Origin: Afipia sp.
GTDB lineage: Bacteria; Pseudomonadota; Alphaproteobacteria; Rhizobiales; Xanthobacteraceae
Direction: 5' to 3'
DNA: 64,000 nt
NCBI GenBank assembly: GCA_017474385.1
Contig: JAFVHU010000138.1
Coordinates: 21,859-85,858, forward strand
Part shown: one piece after another, positions 18,745 through 28,856 of the stretch
Layout: each line of letters begins with the position of its first letter
Numbering within the stretch: the first letter of the stretch is position 1
Position numbers and translations under genes: made by a program
The notes under the pieces: generated by a model
Databases searched by the model: none
What the model was told of the DNA's origin: nothing
What the model saw: only the letters and a program-made list of their open reading frames with translations

Positions 18745-19974
18745 TTAACTGCCTCCCATTCCGCCGCTGATGATCGGCCCGATCAGTTCATACTTCTCGC
18801 CCTTGAACTGCATGATCTGCAGCTGGTCGATCGGATAGAAGTCAGTCGCGCTGGTGTTGATCTTCACGCCCGGCAGCAAGGTGTCGGGGGTGTAGTCCTT
18901 CAGGCTGGCGGCCTGCTTCATGATGTTCTCGCGGGTCAGGTTGTCGCCGGCCTGCTTCAGAACCTGAACCAGCGTCTGCGCCTGGCCGTAACCGTAGACG
19001 ACAGAGCCGTCGGTCTTGTTCATGTCCGGCGCGTACTTGGCGAGGAAGGCATAGAATTTCTTCATGCCTTCGTCGTTGTCCCACTGCGGGTCCGCGCCGT
19101 CCTTGGCGTAGGCCGCCGAGAGGATTCCTTGCGAATTATCAAAGCCTGCCGGCTTGAGCACGCTGCCGACCGATGCGCCGACATTGCTCTGGATGTACAT
19201 CGGCTTCCAGCCGAGTTCCGCGACCTTCTTGATCGCCTGGGCGGCGAACTTCGGCGTGGTGAAGCTGACGAACACGTCAGCGCCGGTCGCCTTCAGCTTG
19301 ATGATGTGGGAGTCGATGGTCGGCTCGGACACTTCATAGCTGTCTTCCGCGATGACTTGCGACGCCTTGGCGCCGAGACCGTCCTTGAGACCCTTCAGCA
19401 TGTCTTTGCCGAAGTCGTCGTTCTGGTACATGATCGCGATCTTCGCGTCGGGCTTTTCCTTCAGCAGATACTTTGCATAGACGCGGCTTTCGCTCTGGTA
19501 GGGCGGCTGCCAGCCCATGGTCCAGGGGAATTCCTTCGGCTCACCGAATTTCGTAGCGCCGGTGGCGACGAACAGCTGCGGGATCTTCTTCGCGTTCAGA
19601 TATTTCTGGATGGCGGAATTCGATGGCGTGCCGAGCGGTCCGAAGATGAGCAGGACTTCGTCGCTCTCGACCAGCTTGCGCGCCTGTTCCACCGCTTTCG
19701 GAGGGCTGTAGCCGTCGTCATAGCTGATGAAGGTGATCTTGCGGCCGTTGATGCCGCCCTGATCGTTGATCATCTTGAAGTAGGCTTCTTCCATCTTCCC
19801 GATCACGCCGTAGGCGGACGCGGGGCCGCTGTAGGGCATGATGTTGCCGATCTTGATTTCAGTATCGGTCGCGCCGGTGTCGTATTTTTTTTGCGCGAGC
19901 GCATGGCCGCTCGTCATCGCAAGCGCGGCGACGGCCGACACTGCTGCTACGTTGAGCTTGAGTTTGGATAGCAT
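18745..19974 (-). CDS. HAAT-type substrate-binding protein, tandem copy 3
   Basis: This is a 409-aa periplasmic binding protein with a signal peptide ending HALA before QKKYDTGATDTEIKIG. It differs from copies 1 and 2 in the ligand-domain stretches (IFGPLGTPSNSA, LLKEKPDAKIAIMYQ, IAEDSYEVSEPTIDSHI, APDMNKTDGSVVYG) and in its end GGMGGS, so it may bind a different ligand. The start is set by AGGGAG upstream of MLSKLK; a longer frame starting in the upstream hairpin is unlikely. It lies 374 bases after livM, with several palindromes in between, so it is probably transcribed from its own promoter. Confidence 0.88.
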   Translation of the reverse strand: MLSKLKLNVAAVSAVAALAMTSGHALAQKKYDTGATDTEIKIGNIMPYSGPASAYGVIGKMEEAYFKMINDQGGINGRKITFISYDDGYSPPKAVEQARKLVESDEVLLIFGPLGTPSNSAIQKYLNAKKIPQLFVATGATKFGEPKEFPWTMGWQPPYQSESRVYAKYLLKEKPDAKIAIMYQNDDFGKDMLKGLKDGLGAKASQVIAEDSYEVSEPTIDSHIIKLKATGADVFVSFTTPKFAAQAIKKVAELGWKPMYIQSNVGASVGSVLKPAGFDNSQGILSAAYAKDGADPQWDNDEGMKKFYAFLAKYAPDMNKTDGSVVYGYGQAQTLVQVLKQAGDNLTRENIMKQAASLKDYTPDTLLPGVKINTSATDFYPIDQLQIMQFKGEKYELIGPIISGGMGGS

Positions 19975-20005
19975 TGTAGTCTCTCCCTGAGATGCGGTAT
20001 TCCGC

Positions 20006-20082
20006 CTGGTGTGGTGGTACGCAAGTCCGCACAACGTCTACACCACGTTCTTTTGCGGACTTGCGAACCAAAACCACACCAG
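20006..20082. repeat. 77-base imperfect inverted repeat in the leader of copy 3
   Basis: CTGGTGTGGT pairs with ACCACACCAG at the outer ends, and GCAAGTCCGCA pairs with TGCGGACTTGC inside, with a 22-base loop and small asymmetric bulges. It lies 32-108 bases upstream of the copy 3 start, so it may be part of the mRNA leader. It could be an attenuator, an mRNA stabiliser or simply a mobile palindromic repeat. Confidence 0.6.
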
Positions 20083-20093
20083 AATGATAACTG

Positions 20094-20166
20094 CTAGTGT
20101 CCTGAATCCGAAGTTCGCTCCAGAGCGCGCTGCAAAATGCAGCGAACTTCGGATTCAGGACACTAG
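20094..20166. repeat. Palindromic repeat, family B, copy 1
   Basis: Two perfect 26-base arms (20094-20119 and 20141-20166, opening CTAGTGTCCTGAATCCG) enclose a 21-base loop containing GCGCTGCAAAATGC. The same element, with a changed but still paired stem position, lies at 44857-44929. Such long perfect arms without coding content are typical of REP-like elements moved by RAYT transposases, though no transposase is seen here. Confidence 0.85.
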
Positions 20167-20212
20167 CGGAAATCGGCTCCGGAAAGAGATTATACCCCGA
20201 GGGCTAAAATGA

Positions 20213-20245
20213 GGGGTCTGATTCAGATGAACTGAATCAGACCCC
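20213..20245 (-). terminator. Hairpin downstream of livM, likely terminator
   Basis: GGGGTCTGATTCAG and CTGAATCAGACCCC form a perfect 14-bp stem with a five-base loop. On the minus strand it is followed by TCATTTTAG, about 100 bases after the livM stop. It probably ends the livGFHM transcript. The spacer 20246-20348 has a smaller TCCGGAAA repeat and nothing else that I recognise. Confidence 0.6.
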
Positions 20246-20348
20246 CTGTCACTTGGTCCGGAAACCGATTTTCCGGAAACACCATGCGCAAACAATCAGA
20301 TGCCGACAAGTCTGATTTAACGTCGTTAAATCAAACTTATGGCTACCC

Positions 20349-21365
20349 TCAGGATTTACTCTTTTTGCGGAACAAAGCCTCGATGTAGTAGGCGACCTGC
20401 CGGGCGCCGTGCGGCAGCAGGAAGATCACGGCGAACAGGAAGACGCCGAACACCGCGCCGGACAGGCCCTTCGAGATGTGTTCCGCGACGTTGGGCACGA
20501 ACACGATGAAGGCCGAGCCGACCAGCGATCCCGGCAGCCAGCCGACGCCGCCGACCACCATGCCGACGAAGATCGCGATTGCGAGCTGGATGGTGAAGCT
20601 GTCGGGAGCCACGAACTGCACCACGATGGCGCCGAGCGCCCCGGCGATGCCGGTGAACGCCGCCGAGACACCGAACGCCAGCGTCTTGTAGAGCGGCAGG
20701 TCGACGCCCATCGCCGAGGCGGCAATCGGATTGTCGCGGATCGCCATCAGCGCGCGTCCGGACCGGCTTCGCAGCAGGTTGACGGCCAGGATGTAGATCA
20801 CCGCCGAGACGAACAGCGTGAAGTAGTACAGCCACATGTCCTGCGACATCTTCAGGCCGAACGGCGCGTCCGGCTTGGTGATGACGAGGCCCTGCACGCC
20901 GCCGGTCCAGTGCTCGAACACGTTCAGCTTGAGGATCTGCGGCATCGCGACCGCCAGTGCGAAGGTCGCGAGCGCGAGATACACGCCCGAGAGCCGCAGT
21001 GCCGGAAAGCCGAACAGGAAGCCGAAGATGAAGCAGATGATGCCGGCGGCTGGAATCGTCAGCACGTAGTTGACGCCGAGATGTTCCATCAGAATGCCGG
21101 CGGTATAGGCGCCGACCGCGTAGAAGGCGCTTTGACCGAGCGAGAACTGTCCGCTGCCGCCGGTCAACAGATTGAGGGCCAGGATGGCGATGGCGTAAAT
21201 CAGCACCATCGTCATCTGGAAGATGATGAAGTTCTTCACGAACAGCGGCGTGATGACCAGCAGCGCGAACACGACAAGCGTCGTGCCGAGGCCGACCGTC
21301 ATCGTTTTCTTCGGCTCGGCATCGACCGCCGCAGGTGTGGAAATGGAGTCCTGAACTGTGCTCAT
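20349..21365 (-). CDS. livM: ABC transporter permease, LivM type
   Basis: This is a 338-aa inner-membrane permease of a HAAT importer. After a polar N-terminus of about 25 residues come some eight to ten hydrophobic segments and the family motif GGSGQFSLGQSAFYAVGAY, then SRSGRALMAIRDNPIAASAMGV, the EAA-like loop that contacts the ATPase. It starts two bases after the livH stop and is the last gene of livG-livF-livH-livM. The C-terminus is basic (FRKKSKS). Confidence 0.93.
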   Translation of the reverse strand: MSTVQDSISTPAAVDAEPKKTMTVGLGTTLVVFALLVITPLFVKNFIIFQMTMVLIYAIAILALNLLTGGSGQFSLGQSAFYAVGAYTAGILMEHLGVNYVLTIPAAGIICFIFGFLFGFPALRLSGVYLALATFALAVAMPQILKLNVFEHWTGGVQGLVITKPDAPFGLKMSQDMWLYYFTLFVSAVIYILAVNLLRSRSGRALMAIRDNPIAASAMGVDLPLYKTLAFGVSAAFTGIAGALGAIVVQFVAPDSFTIQLAIAIFVGMVVGGVGWLPGSLVGSAFIVFVPNVAEHISKGLSGAVFGVFLFAVIFLLPHGARQVAYYIEALFRKKSKS

Positions 21366-21367
21366 GA

Positions 21368-22246
21368 TTAAACTCGCTGTACGATGGCGCGGCCGAACAG
21401 ACCGGACGGTTTGATGACAAGCACGACGATGATCAGTGCCAGCGCGATCGGAAGTTTCAGTTCGTTGCCGACGCCCGGAATGTAGGTGCCGACAAGATTT
21501 TCGAAGACGCCGACCAGGAAGCCGCCGACGACTGCGCCAAGCGGGCTGGTAAGGCCGCCGAGCACCGCCGCCGCGAAGCCGTACAGCAGGATGCCGCCCA
21601 TCATGTTGGGCTCGAGGAACACGACCGGAGCAATCAAGAGACCGGCGATGGCGCCGATGGCAGAGGCCATGCCCCAGCCGAGCGCGATCATCCAGCTCGT
21701 GTTAATGCCGACCAGCCGCGCGGATTCCGGCAATGAAGCCGCCGCCCGCATGGCAAGGCCGATACGCGTATAGCGGAAGAAGAAGAACAACAGCAGCAGC
21801 AGGACCAGCGTGACGCCGATCATGCCGGCCTGGTGGGTCGAGATCAGCTGGCTGCCCAGGAAGCCGGACGAACCGAACGGCGAGGGGAACTGCTTGATGG
21901 TGAAGTCCCAGGTCAGGCCCGCGACGCTGTTGAGGATCGCGAACAGTGCGATGAAGCCGGCGACATGCACCAGCACCGGCGCGTTGGTCAGCGGCTTGAA
22001 CAGCGCGCGTTCGATGATGATGCCGCCGATGAACGAGATGACCAGCGTCAGCAGGAAGGCCGGCCAGAACGACAGACCCCACTGCATCAACTGCCAGGCG
22101 ATGAAGGTCGAGAACATCGCCATTTCGCCCTGGGCGAAGTTCAGATGGTCGATGGCCTGATAGATCATGACCACAGCCAGCGCCATGCAGGCGTAGATCG
22201 CGCCTGTGGCAATGCCAGCCAGGACTTGGTTGGTAAACAGTTCCAT
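21368..22246 (-). CDS. livH: ABC transporter permease, LivH type
   Basis: This is a 292-aa membrane permease of normal LivH length. The start region NQVLAGIATGAIYACMALAVVMIYQ and the block LNFAQGEMAMFSTF are characteristic, as is the C-terminal LTSPLGAVVGGFLVGVFEN. It begins ten bases after livF and ends two bases before livM, so the operon is tight. It pairs with LivM to form the translocation path for the ligands delivered by the three tandem binding proteins (inference from proximity). Confidence 0.93.
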   Translation of the reverse strand: MELFTNQVLAGIATGAIYACMALAVVMIYQAIDHLNFAQGEMAMFSTFIAWQLMQWGLSFWPAFLLTLVISFIGGIIIERALFKPLTNAPVLVHVAGFIALFAILNSVAGLTWDFTIKQFPSPFGSSGFLGSQLISTHQAGMIGVTLVLLLLLFFFFRYTRIGLAMRAAASLPESARLVGINTSWMIALGWGMASAIGAIAGLLIAPVVFLEPNMMGGILLYGFAAAVLGGLTSPLGAVVGGFLVGVFENLVGTYIPGVGNELKLPIALALIIVVLVIKPSGLFGRAIVQRV

Positions 22247-22256
22247 GGCTGCGTCC

Positions 22257-22970
22257 TCAGTATCCGAGATAGGATTTGCGGATGTCTTCGTTGTTCGCGA
22301 TTTCCTTCGCGCTTCCCGACATCACGATGCGTCCGGTTTCGATCACATAGGCCTTTTCCGCCAGTTCAAGCGCGAGCTGGGCGTTCTGTTCGACCACCAG
22401 GATCGTCACCTTGTGCTCGCGGTTGATGCGGCCAAGGATTCCGAACAGGTCGCGGACGACGAGCGGCGCGAGACCGAACGACGGCTCGTCGAGCAGCATC
22501 AGCCGGGGACGAAGCATCAGCGCGCGGGCGACCGCGAGCATTTGCTGTTCACCGCCCGACAGCGTTCCCGCCTGCTGGGTGTGACGCTGCTTGAGCACGG
22601 GGAAGAATCCGTACATCTGCTCGATATCGTTTTCGATTTCCTTCTTGCCGCTGCGCGAGATGGCGCCGAGCTGAAGGTTTTCCTCGACCGTCATGTTGGT
22701 GAAGGTGCCGCGGCCTTGCGGCACGTGGGCGATGCCGAGCCGCACCACGTTCTCGGTGGACACACCGGCGAGCGACTTGCCGTCGAACTCGATGTTGCCG
22801 GTGGAGCGGATCATGTTGCAGATCGCCCGCAGCGTCGTGGTCTTGCCGGCGCCATTGGCGCCGAGCAGGGTGGTGACGCTGCCCTCGTTGAGGGAGAACT
22901 CCAGTCCGTGCAGCGCCTGCACCTGGCCGTAATAGGCGCGCAGATCCCTGATCGTCAGCATCGTGCTCAT
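22257..22970 (-). CDS. livF: ABC transporter ATP-binding protein, LivF type
   Basis: This is a 237-aa ATPase with Walker A GANGAGKTT, the LivF feature VPQGRGTFTNMTVEENL, the signature LSGGEQQ and Walker B LMLLDEPSFGLAP. It overlaps livG by four bases (ATGA). The C-terminus KSYLGY is usual for the family. It powers import together with LivG. Confidence 0.94.
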   Translation of the reverse strand: MSTMLTIRDLRAYYGQVQALHGLEFSLNEGSVTTLLGANGAGKTTTLRAICNMIRSTGNIEFDGKSLAGVSTENVVRLGIAHVPQGRGTFTNMTVEENLQLGAISRSGKKEIENDIEQMYGFFPVLKQRHTQQAGTLSGGEQQMLAVARALMLRPRLMLLDEPSFGLAPLVVRDLFGILGRINREHKVTILVVEQNAQLALELAEKAYVIETGRIVMSGSAKEIANNEDIRKSYLGY

Positions 22971-23764
22971 TGGTCCTTGCTCCCCAGATAGGCCTTGATG
23001 ACGTCGGGGTCGGACTGCACCTGAGACGGGGTGCCTTCAGCGAGCTTCTTGCCGAAATTCAGTGCGACGACGTGATCGGCGATCTTCATCACCAATCCCA
23101 TGTGATGTTCGACGAGCAGAACCGTGATGTTGCGCTGGTCACGGATGCGGCAGATCAGGTCGCCGAGAACGTAGACTTCCTCGTGATTGAGGCCGCCGGC
23201 GGGTTCGTCGAGCAGCAGGATTTTCGGCTCGGCGGCGAGTGCGCGGCCAAGCTCGACCCGCTTCTGCGTGCCGAACGGAAGACCCGAGACTTCGCGGTCG
23301 GCGACGTCGTGCAGGTCGAGATAGTCGAGGATCTCATGGACCTTCGCGTTGAGCTTGCGCTCTTCCTCGCGAACCCACGGCAGCTTGATCGCGTCGCTGA
23401 CGAAATCGCTCTTGGTGCGGCAATGTCCGCCGATGCGGATGTTGTCGCGCACCGTCAGACGCGGAAACAGCGCGACGTTCTGGAACGTGCGGCCGATGCC
23501 GACCTCGGCGATCTTCTGCGGCTGATGGACCAGGATGCTCTGGCCCTCCATCAGGATCTCACCGGTGCTCGGCTGATAAAGCCTGCTGAGACAGTTGAAC
23601 AGCGTCGTCTTGCCGGCGCCGTTCGGACCGATCAGGCCCAGAATCTGGCCCTTCTTCATGTCGAACGTAACGCCGTTCAACGCGATGATGCCCCCGAACA
23701 CGACAGAGACGTCGCGAACCGCGAGCAAGGGGGCATGCCCCTGCGCAACCTGTGCCTGCATCAT
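22967..23764 (-). CDS. livG: ABC transporter ATP-binding protein, LivG type
   Basis: This is a 265-aa ATPase with Walker A GPNGAGKTT, the LivG motif GIGRTFQNVALFPRLTVRDNI, and Walker B ILLLDEPAGGLNHEE. The C-loop is unusual: SGLPFGTQKRVEL instead of LSGGQQ. I start it at MMQAQVAQ. The frame continues upstream to a TTG, but that part overlaps no family sequence. The Shine-Dalgarno signal is weak (GTGGA). It is the first gene of the operon. Confidence 0.9.
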   Translation of the reverse strand: MMQAQVAQGHAPLLAVRDVSVVFGGIIALNGVTFDMKKGQILGLIGPNGAGKTTLFNCLSRLYQPSTGEILMEGQSILVHQPQKIAEVGIGRTFQNVALFPRLTVRDNIRIGGHCRTKSDFVSDAIKLPWVREEERKLNAKVHEILDYLDLHDVADREVSGLPFGTQKRVELGRALAAEPKILLLDEPAGGLNHEEVYVLGDLICRIRDQRNITVLLVEHHMGLVMKIADHVVALNFGKKLAEGTPSQVQSDPDVIKAYLGSKDQ

Positions 23765-23824
23765 GTGTTGATGTCCACGCGAGGCCGGGATGTTCCCGCC
23801 TGCATGTAACCGCAACGCGCGCGG

Positions 23825-24010
23825 CTATCCGATCCCCTCAATACGTGCAACTTTTCCTCCTGGCGGTTTCATTTTCTTTATGTCGGCAGTTTCTTTGTTT
23901 TGCGATCCGCGCGCAACGCCGTCGGCGGGCGCGATCTCGATTTTTCCTTTAGCACTGTCGCGGGGCAGAATCCAATAAGGTTCTTTTTTCGAACTTTAAC
24001 GGATTCCAAT
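23825..24010 (-). pseudogene. Decayed 3' fragment of an IclR-family gene
   Basis: The minus strand here encodes a recognisable copy of the C-terminus of the adjacent iclR gene. The segment IEIAPADGVARGSQNKET then IKKMKPPGGKVARIEGIG and a stop matches IEIAMTGSVGRGPQNKET then IKKIKSAGGKVARVAEGIR. Further upstream PALKLESV...KKNLIG matches PAFKFSEVLLKNDIG, but in another frame, so at least one frameshift has occurred. No start or DNA-binding part remains. The space 23765-23824 holds nothing that I recognise. Confidence 0.75.
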
Positions 24011-24072
24011 TTCAAGGCCGGGAAGGTGTCGCTAGGCCCAGGTTATCTGGCATGCCACCGCGACGGTGGCGG

Positions 24073-24954
24073 CTAGCGGATTCCCTCAGCGACACGTGCA
24101 ACTTTTCCCCCTGCTGATTTGATTTTTTTGATGCTTGTCGTTTCTTTGTTTTGCGGGCCGCGTCCGACACTGCCGGTCATCGCGATCTCGATATTTCTGA
24201 CCATCGCGACCAGGCGAGGGCCAATATCGTTCTTTAATAGAACTTCGCTGAATTTGAAAGCAGGCGCGCCGCAGTTGAAGGCATAGGGGCCGGTTCCGTC
24301 ATTCAGCTTGAGGGCAACACCGACTGCGTGGATGTCGCTGTGCCATTCTCCGGCGGACATGGCGAAGCCGTGCTTCGCAACACATTCGCCGGCGCGCTCG
24401 ATGCCTTCGCGTATCTTCGGCCAGTTGGCGCCGCTATGCTCCTTGATCTCGTGCAGCAGGTTGGCGCGCTCATCCTCCGGCAGCGCCCACAGATAGGCGC
24501 GGCCCATCGCCGTCGTCGCGATCGGGACCTTGGAGCCGACATCGAGCAGCACGCCGACAGTCAATTCACTGCGGCTCTGTCCGAAGTAGATCATGCTGAG
24601 ACGATCGCGCGCGCCGATCGCAACCGCGCCGCCGGTCTCGCGCATCAACTGGTCGCGATAAGGATCAGACACATGACGCACGCCCATGTTGGCGAGTGCG
24701 GAATATCCGAGCGCCATCGCCGCGGGCGCAAGCTGATATTTTTCGAAGCGCGGAACTGGCGTCAGATAACCGAGTTTCGTCAGCGTGTAGGTGAGCCGCG
24801 AAATTGTCGGCTTCGGCAAATTGGTTCGCGCTGCGATTTCCTGATTTCCCAGAAGACCATCGCTGGGACGGAATGCGCGCAATACATCGAGCCCCCGCGA
24901 CAACGCGATAACAAAACTGCGATCCGTCGCAGATTTCTTTGGTGGGCGTTTCAT
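24073..24954 (-). CDS. IclR-family transcriptional regulator, likely of the pim operon
   Basis: This is a 293-aa regulator. Residues about 15-80 are the IclR winged helix (SFVIALSRGLDVLRAFRPSD, LGNQEIAARTNLPKPTISRL, YTLTKLGYLTPV), followed by the GAF-like effector domain with GAVAIGARDRLSMIYF and GSKVPIATTAMGRAYLWALP. A lysine-rich C-terminal tail (KKIKSAGGKVARV) is an addition to the usual fold. It is divergent from pimF with 128 bases between, and an IclR-box-like palindrome lies there. A hairpin GCCACCG...CGGTGGC directly follows the stop. The effector could be a dicarboxylate or its CoA ester (inference). Confidence 0.9.
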   Translation of the reverse strand: MKRPPKKSATDRSFVIALSRGLDVLRAFRPSDGLLGNQEIAARTNLPKPTISRLTYTLTKLGYLTPVPRFEKYQLAPAAMALGYSALANMGVRHVSDPYRDQLMRETGGAVAIGARDRLSMIYFGQSRSELTVGVLLDVGSKVPIATTAMGRAYLWALPEDERANLLHEIKEHSGANWPKIREGIERAGECVAKHGFAMSAGEWHSDIHAVGVALKLNDGTGPYAFNCGAPAFKFSEVLLKNDIGPRLVAMVRNIEIAMTGSVGRGPQNKETTSIKKIKSAGGKVARVAEGIR

Positions 24955-24980
24955 TCGTCAAACCGCATACGTGGTCTTCG

Positions 24981-25009
24981 TTGACAAAGGACGTGCTTCA
25001 AAATATCCC
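24981..25009 (+). promoter_or_regulatory. Putative promoter of pimF operon
   Basis: TTGACA at 24981 and TATCCC at 25004 are 17 bases apart. The -35 is perfect and the -10 is weak, which suits an activated or repressed promoter. Transcription would start near 25016, leaving a leader of about 67 bases before the GTG start. Confidence 0.45.
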
Positions 25010-25023
25010 TCCGTGTCAAGATG

Positions 25024-25038
25024 TGGAATTTAATTCCG
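25024..25038. promoter_or_regulatory. IclR-box-like palindrome upstream of pimF
   Basis: TGGAATTTAATTCCG is a 13-base palindrome (GGAATT-T-AATTCC) and agrees with the E. coli IclR operator TGGAAATNATTTCCA at 11 of 14 defined positions. It lies just downstream of the predicted start of transcription, where a bound repressor would block pimF. Confidence 0.55.
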
Positions 25039-25082
25039 CACTGCGAAATAGTCAAAAAAACAAGCGCTACAAGGAGAGTTGT

Positions 25083-27170
<2,088 letters not shown>

Positions 27171-27173
27171 TCC

Positions 27174-28856
27174 ATGACCCGGCCGGGCGAACAGTATTAT
27201 CCGGAGGGTGTGCGCTGGGATTCACCGATCCCGCGCGGCACTCTTCCGGATTTATTGTCGAAGGCGGCCGCGGATTTCGGATCGCGCATAGCGATCGAAT
27301 TCCGCGACCGGCCCATCTCCTTCGATGCGTTGCAGGGACTGGTGGATGTTGCCGCATCGGCGTTTCTCCGTGCCGGTACTGGCAAGGGATCGTCGATTGC
27401 ATTGTTTCTGGGGAATTCGCCGGATCATCCGGTGAATTTTTTCGGCGCGCTGAAATCCGGCGCGCGCGTCGTGCATCTCAGCCCGCTCGACGGCGAGATC
27501 GCGCTGACCCACAAGCTGAAGGATTCCGGCGCACGCATTCTGGTCACCAGCAACTTGGCGACGCTGCTGCCCACCGCGCTGAAGTTCTTCGAAAAAGGCC
27601 TGCTCGATAAACTCATCGTCTGCGAGGACGAGACATGGGGCGATGTCGGCAATCCGCACGCTGCGATCCCGGCTAACCCTGCGATCGTTACGTTCAAGGA
27701 CTTCGCCAAAGACGCGCAACCGCCCGCAAAATGGCCCGAGGTCAGCGCCGACGACATCGCGCTGCTGCAATATACCGGCGGCACCACCGGATTGCCCAAG
27801 GGCGCTATGCTCACCCATGGCAATCTGACCTCGGCGGTCTCGATCTATGATGTGTGGGGCGCCAAGCAGAAGGCCGAGCGCAGCACCACCGAGCGCGTCA
27901 TCCTCGTGCTACCGCTGTTTCATATCTATGCGCTCACCGTCGTTTTGTTGCGCACATTGAAGAACGGCGACCTGATCTCGCTGCACCAGCGGTTCGATCT
28001 CGAAGCTGTGATGCGCGACATTGAAGTCAAGCGCGCCACTGCGTTCCCCGGCGTGCCGACCATGTGGATCGCCATCGCGAGCTTGCCCGATCTCGACAAG
28101 CGCGACCTGTCGTCGCTGGCTTTTGCCGGCTCCGGCGGCGCGCCGCTGCCGGTGGAAGTCGCGAAGGTGTTCGAGCGCAAGACCAAGCTCGCATTGAAAA
28201 GCGGGTGGGGCATGACCGAGACCTGTTCGCCCGGCACCGGCCATCCGCCGAACGGTCCGGAGAAGCCCGGTTCGATCGGTCTGATGCTGCCCGGCATCGA
28301 GATGGATGTTGTCGCGCTGGACGATCCGAAAAAGGTGATGCCCGTGGGCGAGACCGGCGAAATCCGCGTCCGCGGCCCGAACGTCACCAGGGGATACTGG
28401 AATCGCGAGGCGGAGACCGCTGAAGCTTTCGTCGGCGATCGCTTCCTGACCGGCGACATTGGCTATATGGATAGCGACGGCTATTTCTATCTGGTCGACC
28501 GCAAGAAGGACATGATCATCTCCGGCGGCTTCAACGTCTATCCGCAGATGATCGAGCAGGCGATCTACACCCACCCGTCGGTTCAGGAAGTCATCGTGAT
28601 CGGCATTCCCGACGACTATCGCGGCGAAGCGTCCAAGGCGTTCGTGACGCTGCGCGCGGGCGCGGAGCCGTTCACCATCGAGGAATTGCGCGCGTTCCTC
28701 ACCGGAAAGCTCGGCAAGCACGAGTTGCCGGTCGCGGTCGAATTCATGAAGGAATTGCCGCGCACCAGCGTCGGAAAACTCTCTCGTCACGAACTACGCA
28801 ATCAGCAACGTCATCAAACGCAACAACCCAAACTTGCAACAGGAGGTCGTTCATGA
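27174..28856 (+). CDS. pimA: Acyl-CoA ligase (dicarboxylate/fatty acid)
   Basis: This is a 560-aa AMP-forming ligase that activates a carboxylic acid to its CoA ester with ATP. The motifs are YTGGTTGLPKGAMLTH (about 203-218, phosphate loop), WGMTETCSPGTGHP (adenine/acyl site), TGDIGYMDSDGYFYLVDRKKD (hinge) and the C-terminal catalytic Lys in RTSVGKLSRHEL. It begins three bases after the pimF stop, and its own stop overlaps pimB (ATGA). In R. palustris the gene in this place acts on pimelate and other dicarboxylic acids and also on fatty acids. Confidence 0.9.
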   Translation: MTRPGEQYYPEGVRWDSPIPRGTLPDLLSKAAADFGSRIAIEFRDRPISFDALQGLVDVAASAFLRAGTGKGSSIALFLGNSPDHPVNFFGALKSGARVVHLSPLDGEIALTHKLKDSGARILVTSNLATLLPTALKFFEKGLLDKLIVCEDETWGDVGNPHAAIPANPAIVTFKDFAKDAQPPAKWPEVSADDIALLQYTGGTTGLPKGAMLTHGNLTSAVSIYDVWGAKQKAERSTTERVILVLPLFHIYALTVVLLRTLKNGDLISLHQRFDLEAVMRDIEVKRATAFPGVPTMWIAIASLPDLDKRDLSSLAFAGSGGAPLPVEVAKVFERKTKLALKSGWGMTETCSPGTGHPPNGPEKPGSIGLMLPGIEMDVVALDDPKKVMPVGETGEIRVRGPNVTRGYWNREAETAEAFVGDRFLTGDIGYMDSDGYFYLVDRKKDMIISGGFNVYPQMIEQAIYTHPSVQEVIVIGIPDDYRGEASKAFVTLRAGAEPFTIEELRAFLTGKLGKHELPVAVEFMKELPRTSVGKLSRHELRNQQRHQTQQPKLATGGRS

